A DNA stretch of 64,000 bases from Datnioides undecimradiatus. Lineage: Eukaryota; Chordata; Actinopteri; Lobotiformes; Datnioididae. Positions 1 through 21,900 of the stretch are shown here, in pieces (within the stretch, counting starts at the first letter, position 1; each line of letters starts with the position of its first letter). Location: the NCBI GenBank assembly GCA_008933995.1, contig WARS01000071.1:7155018-7219017 (forward strand). The letters run 5' to 3'. A model generated the notes under the pieces. That model was not told the DNA's origin. It ran no database searches and worked only from the letters and a program-made list of their open reading frames with translations. The position numbers and the translations under genes are program-made.

Positions 1-3000
1 TGGCCAAAATGAAAGGAGAATGCCTCTCAATAAAGGCTTAACTTCATCTTAGTGATTTCTCCTTTGCCTCTTGGTGTTTTACCCCCGGTGTTAGTATGCA
101 AATCTGTGATTAAAGGGCTGCCTCGGGGATTTAGCATTGCACTTTCATAAAGTTAGGGGACTCACAAAGACAGATTGAGAAACGAGTGGTCAGAATTGAA
201 GCAGCAGAGGCTGAGGTATTCTGACTTTTAGACCCTAGTATGGGTCACGCTGCAAAAACAGGGAATCCCACGTTTTCTGTAATGCAACTCTACAGTGTCT
301 ATCTTTTATACAAACAAGGAAGGACAACCATTATAGACTGTGTTGTCTGTAGGAAAAGGAAAACAAATATTAAAAAGCCAAATACACGAAAACTTTTGAT
401 ACCTTTACCAAAAAAATACCATTTTTTAAATTCCCTGAGATATATGAAATCAGTATGATCTCATCTAAAGAGCCCCAGAAGAGATTACAGTAGAGCCCGA
501 CTGATAAGGGATTTTCATGATCGATACTGACTTTAGAGGGGAAAATTCAGATATCCCATTAGGCGTCTGATATAGTAACGTTAAAATAGACCTTACTTAT
601 GTGGATTTTGCTCCGATATGACAATGCAAAGACACTGAGAGAGCAGCTCAGACATTCTTTATATAACTTGTAGTGACACTAATATATTATCAAAAACATT
701 TTCTGCATCATACACCAGAATAAACCAGTTTACGCATATGCCTATACTGATATCATATTGATATATCGTCGAGTAAGTTGGTCCGGCTGTACGTGACACA
801 TCTATTTTGATAGACTAGTCATCATGTGTATTTAATCTGTGTGTCGCCCTCTTAAATTTGTATGATTTTAATAAAACAACACATAGTAATCCCATCATGC
901 ATCTCTCGTATGAGCTTAAATCCATAGCTGGCAGATTAAGAAGATTAAGCTTGAGCTGCAGTAAATGCCATGGTACAGTACCACAGTTTAGTTATGAAGT
1001 GCTTGTAGGTGGCTGTTGGTGCTCGGTAACACTTAAAGGAGACGTCTGCTGTCTGCAGGAGGTGTTGAGATGTGTAAACTGAACTCAGGGTTTATCTCGG
1101 TTTAAACAGTCACGGTGTTTCCCTGCTGTCAGTGGACCATGGCCCATAAGTCAGGATCGGGCATGTCTGCTGAGCCCCTGCCAGCATTCCTCCACCCTCA
1201 ACACCCTCCACAGTCTCCTTCTCATCTCCTTTCGCACTCCTAATCCATATGAGGGCACTCAGGGAGATGTTCATCAGATGCCATGTTTTCTTCAGAGGGA
1301 ACATCTATGATAGAGCTCTTATCAGTTCTGTATAAACAACAGCGACCCTTTCTTAGTTTCAGTCAACCCCATTTGCCTCTTGGAGTTTCACGTTGAGCCG
1401 AGGTCGAGGTCAAAGTGATGAATTGAATCCCCGATCAGTCTTGTGCAGGGAGTGGGCTAATTTAACAGAGAAAAGGGAGAAGAAATAATTGATGGAAACT
1501 CTGATTTTTCATTTCCAGCGTAAGCGATATCACTGCTCTTATTTTTTTTTTTATCTTTCCATGCTCCCCTGCACGTACATCACCTCATGATGCAGTCTTG
1601 CCCACCCACTGCATACTTCACCTTATCCGCCTGGTAAATAAGGGTTGTCGTATCTGGAGTCCCAGATGTCTTCACACATCTACTCTGTAGCGTGGCACAA
1701 CACAAAGCTATATAATGATAAGTTGCAGATCGACTTCTGGCGTCACTTATTGCAACATTTTTTGAGAGTAAACTCAGTCACCACGCCTAATTCCCAGAGG
1801 GTTTTAGACTCTTCACTTATAAGTGTGCTGAGCAAAAAGTTTATGCTTAATGTGTCGAAAACAATCCCTTTTGCAATGCCTCATACGGCGTGTGCGAGCC
1901 CTGCTCTCATCTACTGTACCCCTGCCTTTATGACTCTCCTGGGGCCACCGCAGGGGACAAACCACAAGGACTCAGAGTTTGTTCTTGGAAAAGTTGCTCA
2001 TCTTTATTCTTGTGCTCACTTTTGACCTCTCTGTGTGGAACCAGTTCCTCGGTTTCCGCAAGATTTAATTTCTCTGATGTTCAACCCAAATTGTGGCAAT
2101 TTTTTGCAGGAGCCGATATATTTGAAACGTTGAACCTCAACCTGTGGATCTTGTGCGCTTCATTCAGCACGTTTTCATCTTCTTGACGCTCTCGCAACAT
2201 GCCTGCCAAGTACTGACCTCAATGTCTGTTTTCACTGTCTGAGCTCAGCTGTAACGTACATGAAGGATTATGCCCAAAGTGAATATGTGAAAATTTTGTG
2301 CTTATGCTGTACAACCATGCAAGATTTGAGCAGGCATTTATCAGTCTGTCTTCTTGGTTTCTTCACTGTAACCCATTATTTAACTGAACTCCTGTAATTG
2401 CTGTGAAATACCTGCGTCATCTGTTTGATGGTGGCTGGCGCTGCCTCACAACCTGGAGGAGGCTCAGATACAGTGGATGAAAGCATGATAATTCCAGGGA
2501 AAATCCTGGGAACCTTTCTTAAATTAGCCAATTAGACACCCAGCAAAAGTTAAAGCACATCCCCATTTTCTCCCAGCGTGCGTTGCCCGGGCTTGACACA
2601 GATTATTGCTGACATTAAAGGAAACCTTGATCGTAATAAAACCAAATGTCATACATCTCCCATAGCTTCATGTATCAATCTTTACGGTCTTTGAGCCGGT
2701 GACATTTCAGCGACTTATCAGGATGCACGTGTAAGAGAGCAGAAAAGCTCAAAAAGAGAGAGAGAGGCTACTGACGGGCGGGAAAGAGCTGCTGCAATGT
2801 GGATTTACAGGTGTGGTGAGGATAAGGGGGTCAGGAGGACCAATGACAATAAAAGCAAGGTTCTGCTTATCTCCTTCTGACATATTTGTGTAGATACTAC
2901 AATGATTGTTGGTCTTTAAAGTGATTTTAATCACATATCTACATGACCTCACAGCAGAAGAATGAGAAGCCAGATTATGGGGTTTCTAAAAATACCGAGT

Positions 3001-3456
3001 CATCTATGGTATGTTGAAGAGGAGAAAGGGGAAGGTGATTGACGGGTTCTATGTGCAGTGAAAAGACCCAGCACTTCAGCTCCTATTATCAGGTGAAGAG
3101 CAGACTTTCTTTTGACTCCTGCTGTGGCCGCTTGTTATTTCAAAAATACTTTGAAAATTCCATTTCGGTGCATCGAAATGGAAAACTGCGGACCACAGGA
3201 GGTCACCCACTATACCTAGTAACAAACAGAAGACGTCTTCTTTTCAAAAGCCTTTTTTTTTTTGTGGCTGCGACATGTGACTTGACCCACTGCAATTCAT
3301 GACAAACAATGAATACAATACAGTACAAAAGATGAAAACAGGAAAATGTGCCATGACAGTTGGATGGAAGAGTCCTGTTTGGAAAAATCGATCTTTCTGT
3401 GCAATTTGTTGAATTGTTTGAGAAGTTTCTAACGGCGCGCCTTCCTCTCTCCACAG
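1..3456 (+). other. scube3: Intron of scube3 (left end outside window)
   Basis: The first recognisable scube3 exon starts at 3457 in phase 1, so this stretch is the 3' part of an intron whose upstream exons (signal peptide and the first EGF domains) lie to the left. I read it on both strands and saw no exon-like segment with splice sites and family resemblance. The open frames here (for example 1645-2025) have no recognisable domain. A degenerate repeat sits at about 483-800. The 3' end has a pyrimidine-rich tract and an AG at 3455-3456. Confidence 0.7.
483..800. repeat. Degenerate dispersed repeat, probably a short non-autonomous DNA element
   Basis: The block opens with a motif reading agagcccgactgata and closes with alternating gatat/atatcg motifs followed by gttggtccggct. 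Repeats with GATA/ATCG-rich bodies and ends of this kind are common in teleost introns. The termini are only loosely inverted copies of each other, so the family and exact ends are uncertain. Confidence 0.35.
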
Positions 3457-13243
<9,787 letters not shown>

Positions 13244-15072
13244 AAAAAAGAAAACCGAGAGTCACACCGCTGCTGAAGCGCCCGATCGTGACCCCCCTCT
13301 CCCCCCCTCCCTGACATCCCCCTCCACCTTACAAACCACGTCCCGCAACTCTCACAGGACTTAAACACAAAACATACTAGTATGTTTATCCTCTCTTATT
13401 TTCCATAGGCTTCGACAGTAAACACTATGCAGACCTGAGAAATACTGAAAATCGTTTGTGTCTCAGTTTTTTCTTTTTGGGTGTTCTTTTCAGTTTCCAT
13501 TCAGCGCAGGTCTGCAGGTCCCGAGCTCAAGCATTTAGTGGGGATGTAGAGAATGTGAGTGGGTTTGGTTTCTATTGCCTTGTGCAATGAAACCATGAAA
13601 AAAAACAACAAAACAAACAAAAAAACAAACAACAGAAACACCCATTTCAGACAGTAGGAGTGACGTTCTGTGTGCGCGGTTTGAGCTTGATAGAGCTTGT
13701 TGTTGTATTTGCTTAAATGAGCGGTCTGAGCTCCAACTCCTACCATTAAGTATGACTGTAAGTGTTGTGTAAGTGTTGTGTAACCCCGGTTCCATCTTCA
13801 GTGTCTGTGCGGTGTCCTCGAGGAGGAGCAGCTGTTAACTTCACGCCGCAGCTGCATTCCACGTCATTCAAAGCCTTACTATATTTGAGCTCTTAGAGCA
13901 GTTTCCAAGGGTTTTACTGTTAAAACAGTTAATCTATGTTTTGTTCCGTCTGTCTAGACTGTACCAACATTTTCCAACCTTCTGTTGCTCCTTTTCTTTT
14001 TTTTTTTTGTAAGCCAACTGAAAAGCAAATACAAAGAAAGGTGGTTTATCATTTAAGGAACATAGTGGACATTTGGGAGATGAATAACAAACTAATAATT
14101 GCAAGAGCCACGGGAATGAGATAATGTGATGTCTAGTGGAATATGTCTCAGAGAGAGTGAAAGAGAGATAGAGAGAGAAATGTCTTTGAGGGACATTATG
14201 TTTGCTGCTTCTTTTTAAAAAGGTCACTTTAATTCTTCAATCTCATATTGTCTTTCTGATGTACTCTACACACTAATAGTCTGTAGGTCTAAAAACAAAA
14301 AGGAAGCTCCACATCTGAAATACTTTAGTTCTTAAACACAGTAAGTTGATAATCTCACATTGCCTGTCTGTGGACTACCAGTTTTATTGTTTGTTTTTTT
14401 TTTAATTTCAATCTTGTAAATAATGAAAATAAATTAGACGAGGGTTGAGTTCTTTGATCCTAATTTTCGTACGCAGGACCCCCCACCTTTCCCAGCCAAA
14501 AAAAAAAAATTTTTTTTTAAAAATCACTTATTGCCCTCAATGTCTGGTCCGTCTCAAATCCAAAGACACTCAGCGCCCCTGTGAAACACCCCACTCACAT
14601 TTTGTTCTGTCCCAATGAAGACAGCTCTTCCAAAGACCGTCTGGATAAGAATTTAAAAAAAAAAAAGAAAAGAAAAAGGGGGCGGGTCATTTTGTTTTGT
14701 GCACTAAATTCTGAACACGTCATCCTACCTTTGTCATACAAAGTGCAATGAAAGAAAAACAACACACCCTAAATTTCCACTACACCCTGATGTGACCCCC
14801 AACAAAGCTTGTGAAATGTGTTTTAGGCTGCAAGCTCATTATTATGAGTTGTATTTATCAGTTACTATGGGCAAAAGATGTTTCTTGTTCAGAGAAAACA
14901 TCTACTAAGTAAAAAAAAAATATGAAACTAAGTAGGTGTCTAAAAAAAAAAAAAAAAATAAAAAAAAATAAAAAAAATAGACTTTGTGATTTCAAAACAG
15001 TGACCAAAACAGGGTAAAATAAATAAAAATCTAACACTAGGATCTGTTAAATATTAAAAATTAAAAAGTTTG

Positions 15073-15456
15073 ACATTTTGGGAGTTGCTCTTATTCACTT
15101 TCTTGATGACAATTTGATGAGAAGATTGATACCACTCATATCTTTACAGAAAATGTTGAGCTACAACCATGAAGCAGTTAGCCTAGCTTAGCACAAACAC
15201 AGGAAACGGGGAAAGTAGCTAGCATGATTCTGTTCAAAGGTAACAAAAGCTCACTTATTAACATGTTACATCTCATTTATTTAAAATTGGGACAAAAATT
15301 AAAAATGTAAAGACGAGTTTGGAAACAAGGTGGGGTTCTTTTCTTTCACGGACAACAAAGTGACTGCCTGGACTTCCTGCTTGTTGCCTGGCAACCATAG
15401 CATGATGACAGGAAGGACTCCTCAGCAAGAAAGTGAATAAGCATTTCCCAAAATGT
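15073..15456. mobile_element. MITE-like foldback element with terminal inverted repeats
   Basis: The left end reads acattttgggagttgctctt and runs to 15105. The right end, 15426-15456, is its imperfect reverse complement (starts caagaaagtgaataagc). The body has the landmark motifs gagaagattgataccact, gttagcctagcttagca and gttgcctggcaacca that I recognise from a repeat frequent in percomorph genomes. It has no coding capacity. It lies inside the putative scube3 3' UTR. Related fragments are at 27815-27920, 31095-31180 and 31620-31715. Confidence 0.75.
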
Positions 15457-16231
15457 AGAGGCTAACTGTCTGAAGTCATCATCACCGCCACTTGCTGTCA
15501 GATTGGTTCAAATATAATCCCACACCCTTTAACCTGTAACGTCAGCCCTCTAAAGAACATGAGTGCTGCTCTCTAATGAATATTTCGGGGATGTGATTGT
15601 CGTGTAAATAAAAATAAGTGATCAAACGCTTGATATCGTGTATCAAACGGTATTTCAAGCACCCAAACTTTAGGATGACACAAAGGGATATTTACCACAT
15701 TGTCAATCTTGGGGGCGAAGCTGGTCCAAGCCGTGAAGAACTCGTCTGTTTAAAATTCCTCCAAACAAATCCAAACCTCTCGCTAATGTCCGTCACAGAT
15801 TGAGTACGTTTAGTCTCCAATATCTCCACAAACTGCACGCAAACAGGCCGCGTCCCAGCGTGCTCCCAAAACATTCAGAATCAGCTTCTTTCCTGCAACC
15901 TGATAAATTTTTTTTTTTTTTTTTTTAAATTGTTGCCTTTTAACGAGAGTTTGCTATGATGTATCATAGAGTTGATAATGATATTTGCACTTGAATTGTT
16001 ATTGCTCATGTAAAGAAATGTCTGGATTTTGTATTGTCTTTTTAAATGAATGGAATTGGTGTTCTTATTTTCTTGTAGCTTGTTTGTTCATGAAATGCTC
16101 ACTCACCGTTTAGTCTATAGAGATGATACACATAACATTATCAAATGTAAAAAAAAAAAAGAAAAAAAAATACAATGTACAGAGGTGAATGAAACAAGTT
16201 TGTACTTGTTGCTGCCCAAAACACTTATTGA

Positions 16232-16237
16232 AATAAA
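16232..16237 (+). terminator. scube3: Polyadenylation signal AATAAA, candidate distal end of scube3
   Basis: A canonical hexamer about 3 kb after the scube3 stop codon and the last one before the convergent CCP gene. Cleavage would be expected at about 16250-16265. Proximal AATAAA motifs at 14428 and 15018 are alternatives. Confidence 0.45.
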
Positions 16238-16269
16238 CATACTGTACTTCAGCTTCATTTCAAACATAT

Positions 16270-16275
16270 TTTAAT
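16270..16275 (-). terminator. Polyadenylation signal ATTAAA (minus strand), candidate end of the CCP gene
   Basis: On the minus strand this reads ATTAAA, the commonest variant hexamer, about 212 bp after the predicted CCP-gene stop codon at 16487-16489. Cleavage at about 16240-16255 would place this gene's 3' end on top of the scube3 end. Confidence 0.4.
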
Positions 16276-16486
16276 GTCTGTATAATGAGTTCATACAAGT
16301 TTTGAGCAAATAAGAAAATAGAATTGCTTTTACTGCATTATTAAGGGTGGATTATAATAAGAAATGATTTTAGCAGGAAGTCACTGTAGCTTTGTTTGAC
16401 AATTGTTTCCATCCTTAAGACTGCTGAGAGACTGGCAAACCAGGTTGGCTTGGATATTGTAGTTTAGTCACATTTCAGCTAGCATA

Positions 16487-19400
16487 TTACTGCCTCCAGG
16501 GGGTGCGACGTGCTGAAATTACAGGTGGTAAATAATAATTTTAGAAGTCTTGAAAAAAAAAAAATAAATAAGGAAAGTCATAACAAAAAAATAACCGATT
16601 ACTTACATGCACGTGTACATCTGGGGAGGCTAGGGTACCACCGGCCGTCACCGTCACAGGTCACTGTGCTCGGGCCGCTCATTCTGTAGCCTCTGTTACA
16701 CTCGATGGATATCGTGTCCCTGTATTGATACAGCCCGTTCTGTGCTCCTGACCAGAAGGCGCTGGGTACTTTTGGAGGTGGACATGTTATTTCTGTGAGG
16801 AAACAGAACACCGTTTTTATTCTAGTCCTGTCATAAACACCACAACGTGCTGTGTCACTGAGTTTATCTGGGACCTTTGCATGTAGGAGGAGGATGACTC
16901 CATGTCCCATTTTTGGTGCACCAAATCTCGCTTGCCCCCTTAAGGGTTCCAACACGACACTGATAGCGAACAGCACTCCTGTATGTGTAGGGTGGCTCCT
17001 GGCGGCCTGTCATCTCTGCATTTGCCACCTGCGGAGGCTCGTCACACGTGATAGCTGGAATACATGTAGGAGTGTTGACACAGCTGAAAGAGGAAAATTA
17101 AGGGCCACCTGACAAATGATGGCAAGGATAGTTCCCCGCACCTTCACAGATAGGAACACGTCCATCCCAGCCTTGACTCATGCAGTGTCTTTTCGCCCGT
17201 CCCACAAGATGATGCCTGGGGAGAGGATGTATACAAAGTCACATTTTCAGCAACTGAAAAAAAATAAATATAAATAAAAAAAGCTGCATCTTACGTAGCA
17301 TCACGCAGTAGGTGATAACCTTCCTTACCCCTCATCACAGACAGCTGTAGCAATGTCTCCAAACTCAACTCCAGTGTACGTGAAGAGTCCATTTGAAATC
17401 TCTCCCGCAGAGCCACATGGTTTTCCTTTGAGGATAAAGGCGGAAGGAGAAGTATGATCGTGGAAATATGTTTTGTATATTTACAATCAGTGCTTCTAAG
17501 GCGACAAAATACAGCACTCCTGTCAGCAGCACCGTGTTACTCTACAGATTTTTAAATAAAGAGTTTAATGTTTTGTTGTAAATTAAACTACCCAGTAGCA
17601 GGTGCAGCTGATTTCATTCAATTAATCAAGTTAATTAGAAATTGTCCACTGATAAAAATTAATAGGCTGTTTTGTTTTGGTCATTTTTTTGAACGCAAGA
17701 AGCTTTTCAGTGACTTTTTACTGGACATACATTGTAAAGATGCCACTTTATGCTCTGGGTTAGTGACAGTATTTTTAATTCTTTTCAGAATTCTGACAAA
17801 TAATCAATCCATTAAATGGAGAAAACAATCAGCGGATTAATCCATGATGGAAATCATCAGCTGCAGTGCAATAAAACAGTTCAAAATTAGCTTCACCTTA
17901 AAAAAAACTACAGCAGTAAATGCTGCTTTGACATGAACGCATGAGCAATCAATAAGTAATTAATTAGAAAATGTATAATAGCAGACAGATGGTGACTAAA
18001 CATTTTCTCTACAGGACTTACCAGAGGTATTAGTGTTTTCAAACCATGGTCAAACCATTGCCATAATTGTGATATGCACAATAATTGTGCATTAAGAATG
18101 TAAATTTGACAAGGAATTAAAAACAGAGACGCTCTTCCCTCTGAGGGGGTCACCTGAGAGCAATTTTCAAACCCTGATATTAAGTGTCCTTGAGTTGATT
18201 TGAAAATTATTGGCTGCCTGAAAGATGGCAAACATTCAAACAGCTCATTTAAAAAGCTAAATCACTACAGCATGCCATGGAGAATGGTAAGTAGGAGTGA
18301 AATTTGCCAAAAACCTTCTGAGCAGTCATTTGCAGCCATGGGGCTCTTTGGTAATCAAAATCGGTTTCTGAAAGCACATTTAACACTGAATTCAGATCAT
18401 TTAGACATAAGCTTTTCAACTTGATTCTTACGTTCACATCTAAGCAGCAGCGGCGTCCACTTTCCCATTATACACCTGCGATATCTGCTGCCACCTGCTT
18501 GAATGTACCCAACATCACACACGTAGTGGACCGAGTCACCAGTGGCAAAGGATGTCTTTGTGATGTATTTGTCAGCAAGGTTGGCGTTGGAGTTGCTGCT
18601 GGTTTTGGGCACGCCACATCTGCTTGCTGAGGATTGACCAGAGAGAAAAGTGTTTCAGAGAAATACAATAAACAGAAAAAAAATGCCCTTTTTGTCCAAC
18701 TTGCTATCCCGTAGACAATAACTCACTTTCCGTAACAGGCTTTTGAGTCATTTGAGGTGAAGGCAGGCACTGGGGGAGTGGAGTCTGCCACTGGCCATCA
18801 GGACCACAGGTGATCTGCTGAGCTCCATCCAGCTGGAAACCCTGACTGCAGGTGATGGTGATGTTGTCTCCCACCCGGTACACAGAGGCATTGCTGCTCA
18901 CAGAGTTGGCCACTGTAGGTGTGGAGCAAGTGACTTCTCCCTCTGAAGACATTAAAATTCTGTTAACAGGTCATATTTTCCCTCCAGATGAATTGGCTGG
19001 TTTGATGCGATGCATTAAGATTCACCTCACTGATAAAGACAGTGTCTGCATGTGCAAACTCCAAAAACATAACTTTCTTATTTACAAATCAGACTCGTTA
19101 ATCTTAAAAGCTTTATACTGAGAACTTAATTCAAATTTATGAATGTGACTGAAAACATGTTTAAATGAACTGAAGGGATCCAGTCAAATGACCTCATTGT
19201 GCGTCACGTTTGGACATCGGTTAACGCAACACCGCCCACTTGAGATCAAGGTGCTGAAACCACGGTGTGTTGGGAATATGAACGGGTGTCGGATAATAAG
19301 CGAGAAAGGTCTAATCCTCTGTTTCCCACCTTCACAAGACGGGAGTTCACCGGTCCAGCCAGACTTCTTGCAAATCAGATAGTTGAGTCCCTTCAGAGTG

Positions 19401-19987
19401 TATCTGTCAACACGCAGACATGCTAAATAGTCAAACACAAAAATCCAAATGCTTTGAAAGTTTTGAAAGGACTTCAGCTTACCCCTCATTGCATATGGCG
19501 TAGACTTTCTCCCCGATGAACGAATTCCCTTGATAGTCAAAGTACCCATTAGGTAGCTCCCCGGCATTACCACATCTTCTCTCTGTTAGAAATGACATAC
19601 AGAGACAGCAAATTGCCAATCAGAACAGGAATCAGGGCTGAAATGTGATTTGGCAAAAAGGAAAAAACAAACAAACAAACAAACAGTAAATAAGACAGAG
19701 ACGTCTTTATCTTGCAACACTGCAAAACAACTCAGATTCAATTAGCTGCTGCACTACTTGCAAGCCTGAGTGATGTTTGCCAGAAATTAAATATGAGGCT
19801 GGGTAATGTAATGTACCTCTGCTACAAGGCCCCGTGACAGCAAATATCGGGTTTGATTAGATGTTCATGACATTTGAGATAAGTGAGCAGCAAATACCAG
19901 CACAGGAGATTTCCTGCTGAATTTGTCTTAATCAAAAATATGACATTCATTAGTCTGCATTCCAGTCCACAGAGATGAGCTGTACGG

Positions 19988-20023
<36 letters not shown>

Positions 20024-20811
20024 ATACATGCAGCAGTTATTTACTTTTAGATCTCTTAGCACCAGCAAACAAGTGGAAACAACAGTAACTGGAGGACTGT
20101 GAATACGAAGTGATGGGACTCAAAGTCATCATTTGTTTGTTTGCTTGTTTGTTTTAAAAAGGGGGACCTGTTTCTGTCTGGCTTTCACGCTTTTAATAAT
20201 AATGTTATCCAACAGTTTGGGTTTAGGTATTTCATGCTCGGTTCTCCTTAGAGTAACATGTAGGTTTCCCACTTGGCCGCCAGGGGGCTGTAGCTGTACT
20301 TTCGCCCCGTTAAACCACTTTAGAAACAGCAAACAGGTCCCTGGAAGCTAGCAGTAAACAACACTTAATCCCTCTTTACCTCTTTATTTAAGGACTAAAT
20401 AGCCAGCACGCGTGTAAAATACTTACTTTCGCATTTTAGCCCGAGTTTGCTCCATTGCCCATCATTACACTGCACAGCTCTGATGCCTGAGATTGGTGTG
20501 AAGTCCTCGTCGCAGTTGTAATAAACCTTCTCCCCGCTGCTGAACTTCAGTATGTTGGTGTATTTACTGTCCAGTCTGGTGTTCTGGTATTTAGGTGGCG
20601 GTGAGCATTGCTTTGGTACCCGAGCTGTATGTTTATTTTTTTGGAAAAAAAAACAAAACAAACCCAAAACATAAACAAAAATAAAACCCTCCATCAGTTA
20701 AATATTAAAACGAACACAAAAGTATGAAAAACGTGGATTTGTTTTCTTAAATTTACCTGTAGCGAGTAAAGCGAACGATAAAACCAGAATATCCCAACCG
20801 ACGCTCCTCAT
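16487..20811 (-). CDS. Secreted seven-CCP (sushi) complement-regulator-like protein, C4BP type
   Basis: Proteins of this kind bind C3b/C4b and restrain complement in plasma or at the cell surface; the exact target here is unknown. Exons in coding order: 20757-20811, 20427-20624, 19483-19582, 19330-19403, 18727-18942, 18432-18626, 17329-17425, 17142-17215, 16875-17054, 16607-16792, 16487-16512, giving 466 codons plus stop. The first exon is a signal peptide (MRSVGWDILVLSFALLAT). Seven CCP domains follow, each with its four cysteines and late tryptophan or equivalent. CCP2 and CCP5 are each split by a phase-2 intron after the C-x-E-G motif, the split type known from complement-regulator genes. 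All junction phases agree. The last exon (SRRTPWRQ) is the weakest call. There is no membrane segment and no C4BP oligomerisation helix, so a soluble monomer is inferred. It neighbours pfkfb2, as C4BP genes do in mammals. Orthology to C4BPA, C4BPB or another family member is not settled. Confidence 0.82.
17600..17880. repeat. Degenerate ATTAA-rich teleost repeat
   Basis: It lies in the CCP-gene intron between CCP4 and CCP5. Motifs include ttcaattaatcaagttaatt, gacagtatttttaattcttt and aacaatcagcggattaatcc, shared in style with 8430-8570 and 11790-11900. The copy is eroded, with uncertain ends. Confidence 0.4.
19988..20023. repeat. (TTTA)n microsatellite
   Basis: About nine tandem tetranucleotide units in the CCP-gene intron between CCP1 and CCP2. 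A short (AAAC)n run lies in the same intron at about 19667-19684. Confidence 0.95.
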
Positions 20812-20893
20812 GTTTGACGTCTGCGTGTCTCGGCGCGCGAGCAAATCCTCAAAAAGCAGATTACAAAGTGGCAACAGGAGGATGACACGGAGC

Positions 20894-20901
20894 AATTTAT
20901 A
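20894..20901 (-). promoter_or_regulatory. TATA box of the CCP gene
   Basis: On the minus strand this reads TATAAATT, about 83 bp upstream of the initiator ATG at 20811, which leaves a 5' UTR of roughly 50-60 nt. TATA-driven promoters are usual for liver-expressed complement genes. The transcription start is inferred at about 20865-20870. Confidence 0.6.
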
Positions 20902-20949
20902 GAGGATGGGTGGCACAGCCCTGCAGGGCAGCTGGGGGAAATAACGCTA

Positions 20950-20950
<1 letters not shown>

Positions 20951-20981
<31 letters not shown>
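20951..20981. repeat. (CA)n microsatellite in the CCP-gene promoter
   Basis: A run of 15 CA units (GT on the gene strand) about 50-85 bp upstream of the TATA box, so within the proximal promoter. Confidence 0.95.
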
Positions 20982-20984
<3 letters not shown>

Positions 20985-21760
20985 AACAAGCACGCCACTG
21001 CACAGGGACGAACACGATGCAGAGCGCACAAACACAAATAAAACAAACTACAGTCCAGATTACAGTATAAGATTATTGTGAACAATATCATTCAACCGAA
21101 CCGAACTAATTAATTTTTTTCTACAGATTTTCCAATAATGCATAATAAATACCTTAATAGAAATAAGTCACATTAGTTATTTTTATAAAGATGTACATGT
21201 AAAATCCAAAATAATTCAAAAATATAATATTGTAAAAGTCCGAGAAAATCACATTTCTCTTACAGAGGAGAGAAGATGGTTTTTTTTCAGTGAAAACAAG
21301 AGTTGTTTTTTAAAGAAATCCAAACAGAATATTTAAAAAAAGAAATAATATACTTTGAGATGATTAAAGAACAAACCCATCAGATTTCAACCCCACCGCG
21401 TCCAAAAGGATCATAAAAACAGTTTCAGCCAAAACTGATTGTAACTGTCATGAATGGATTTGTTGTACTGGTGTATGTGTACCTAATAAAATATTTCATG
21501 TGCAGAAAATATTTGAGCAAAGATGCATTTTAGGATTTAGTTACATTGTTTCCTTGTTTAAACATGTCTCCATTTGCTGTTCACTGCTTGGACTGTGCCA
21601 GGCCCTGCACTGCGTCACGAGAGTTTTCAGCCTTTTTTACGTCTCTCTGGTTATTTTAATCCACACCACAAACTGGTTGGATTTCCTGTAGAGTCGCAAC
21701 AAAGCTTTGCCAGCATGAAACTGAGTCACTGTGGCTATGATTGTGCAGGTCAGTGGTAAG

Positions 21761-21900
21761 GTGGAAGTAACAGTCAGATCCTTAACTTAAGACAATACCA
21801 CAAAAGGGAAAAAAAAAATCCTTTATCACAAGTAAAAGCACTGCATTCTCTGTTAGCAGCTACCGATGCATATGCTTTACAGTACTAAACCAATGTGCCT
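21761..21900 (+). repeat. hAT-like non-autonomous element fragment
   Basis: It begins gtggaagtaacagtcagatc and continues with acaagtaaaagcactgcatt, the layout of a very common teleost repeat whose left end I remember as a 'ggaagaagtattcagatcct'-type motif. Degenerate, ends approximate. Confidence 0.5.

Larger units (their letters stand above)
13244..16260 (+). other. scube3: Probable long 3' UTR of scube3
   Basis: The stop codon at 13241-13243 is followed by 3 kb with no exon resemblance and several AATAAA motifs (14428-14433, 15018-15027, 16232-16237). Mammalian SCUBE3 has a long 3' UTR, so use of the distal signal is plausible. The region contains long A and T runs and a foldback element at 15073-15456. 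Which polyadenylation site is used cannot be told from sequence. Confidence 0.5.

Noticed and set aside
1645-2186. Overlapping 126- and 98-codon frames in the first scube3 intron
   Set aside because: No splice context, no resemblance to EGF or any other domain; length is within chance.
14498-14525. Run of A followed by run of T in the scube3 3' UTR, like a hairpin terminator
   Set aside because: Homopolymer slippage is the simpler explanation; vertebrate Pol II genes do not use intrinsic terminators.
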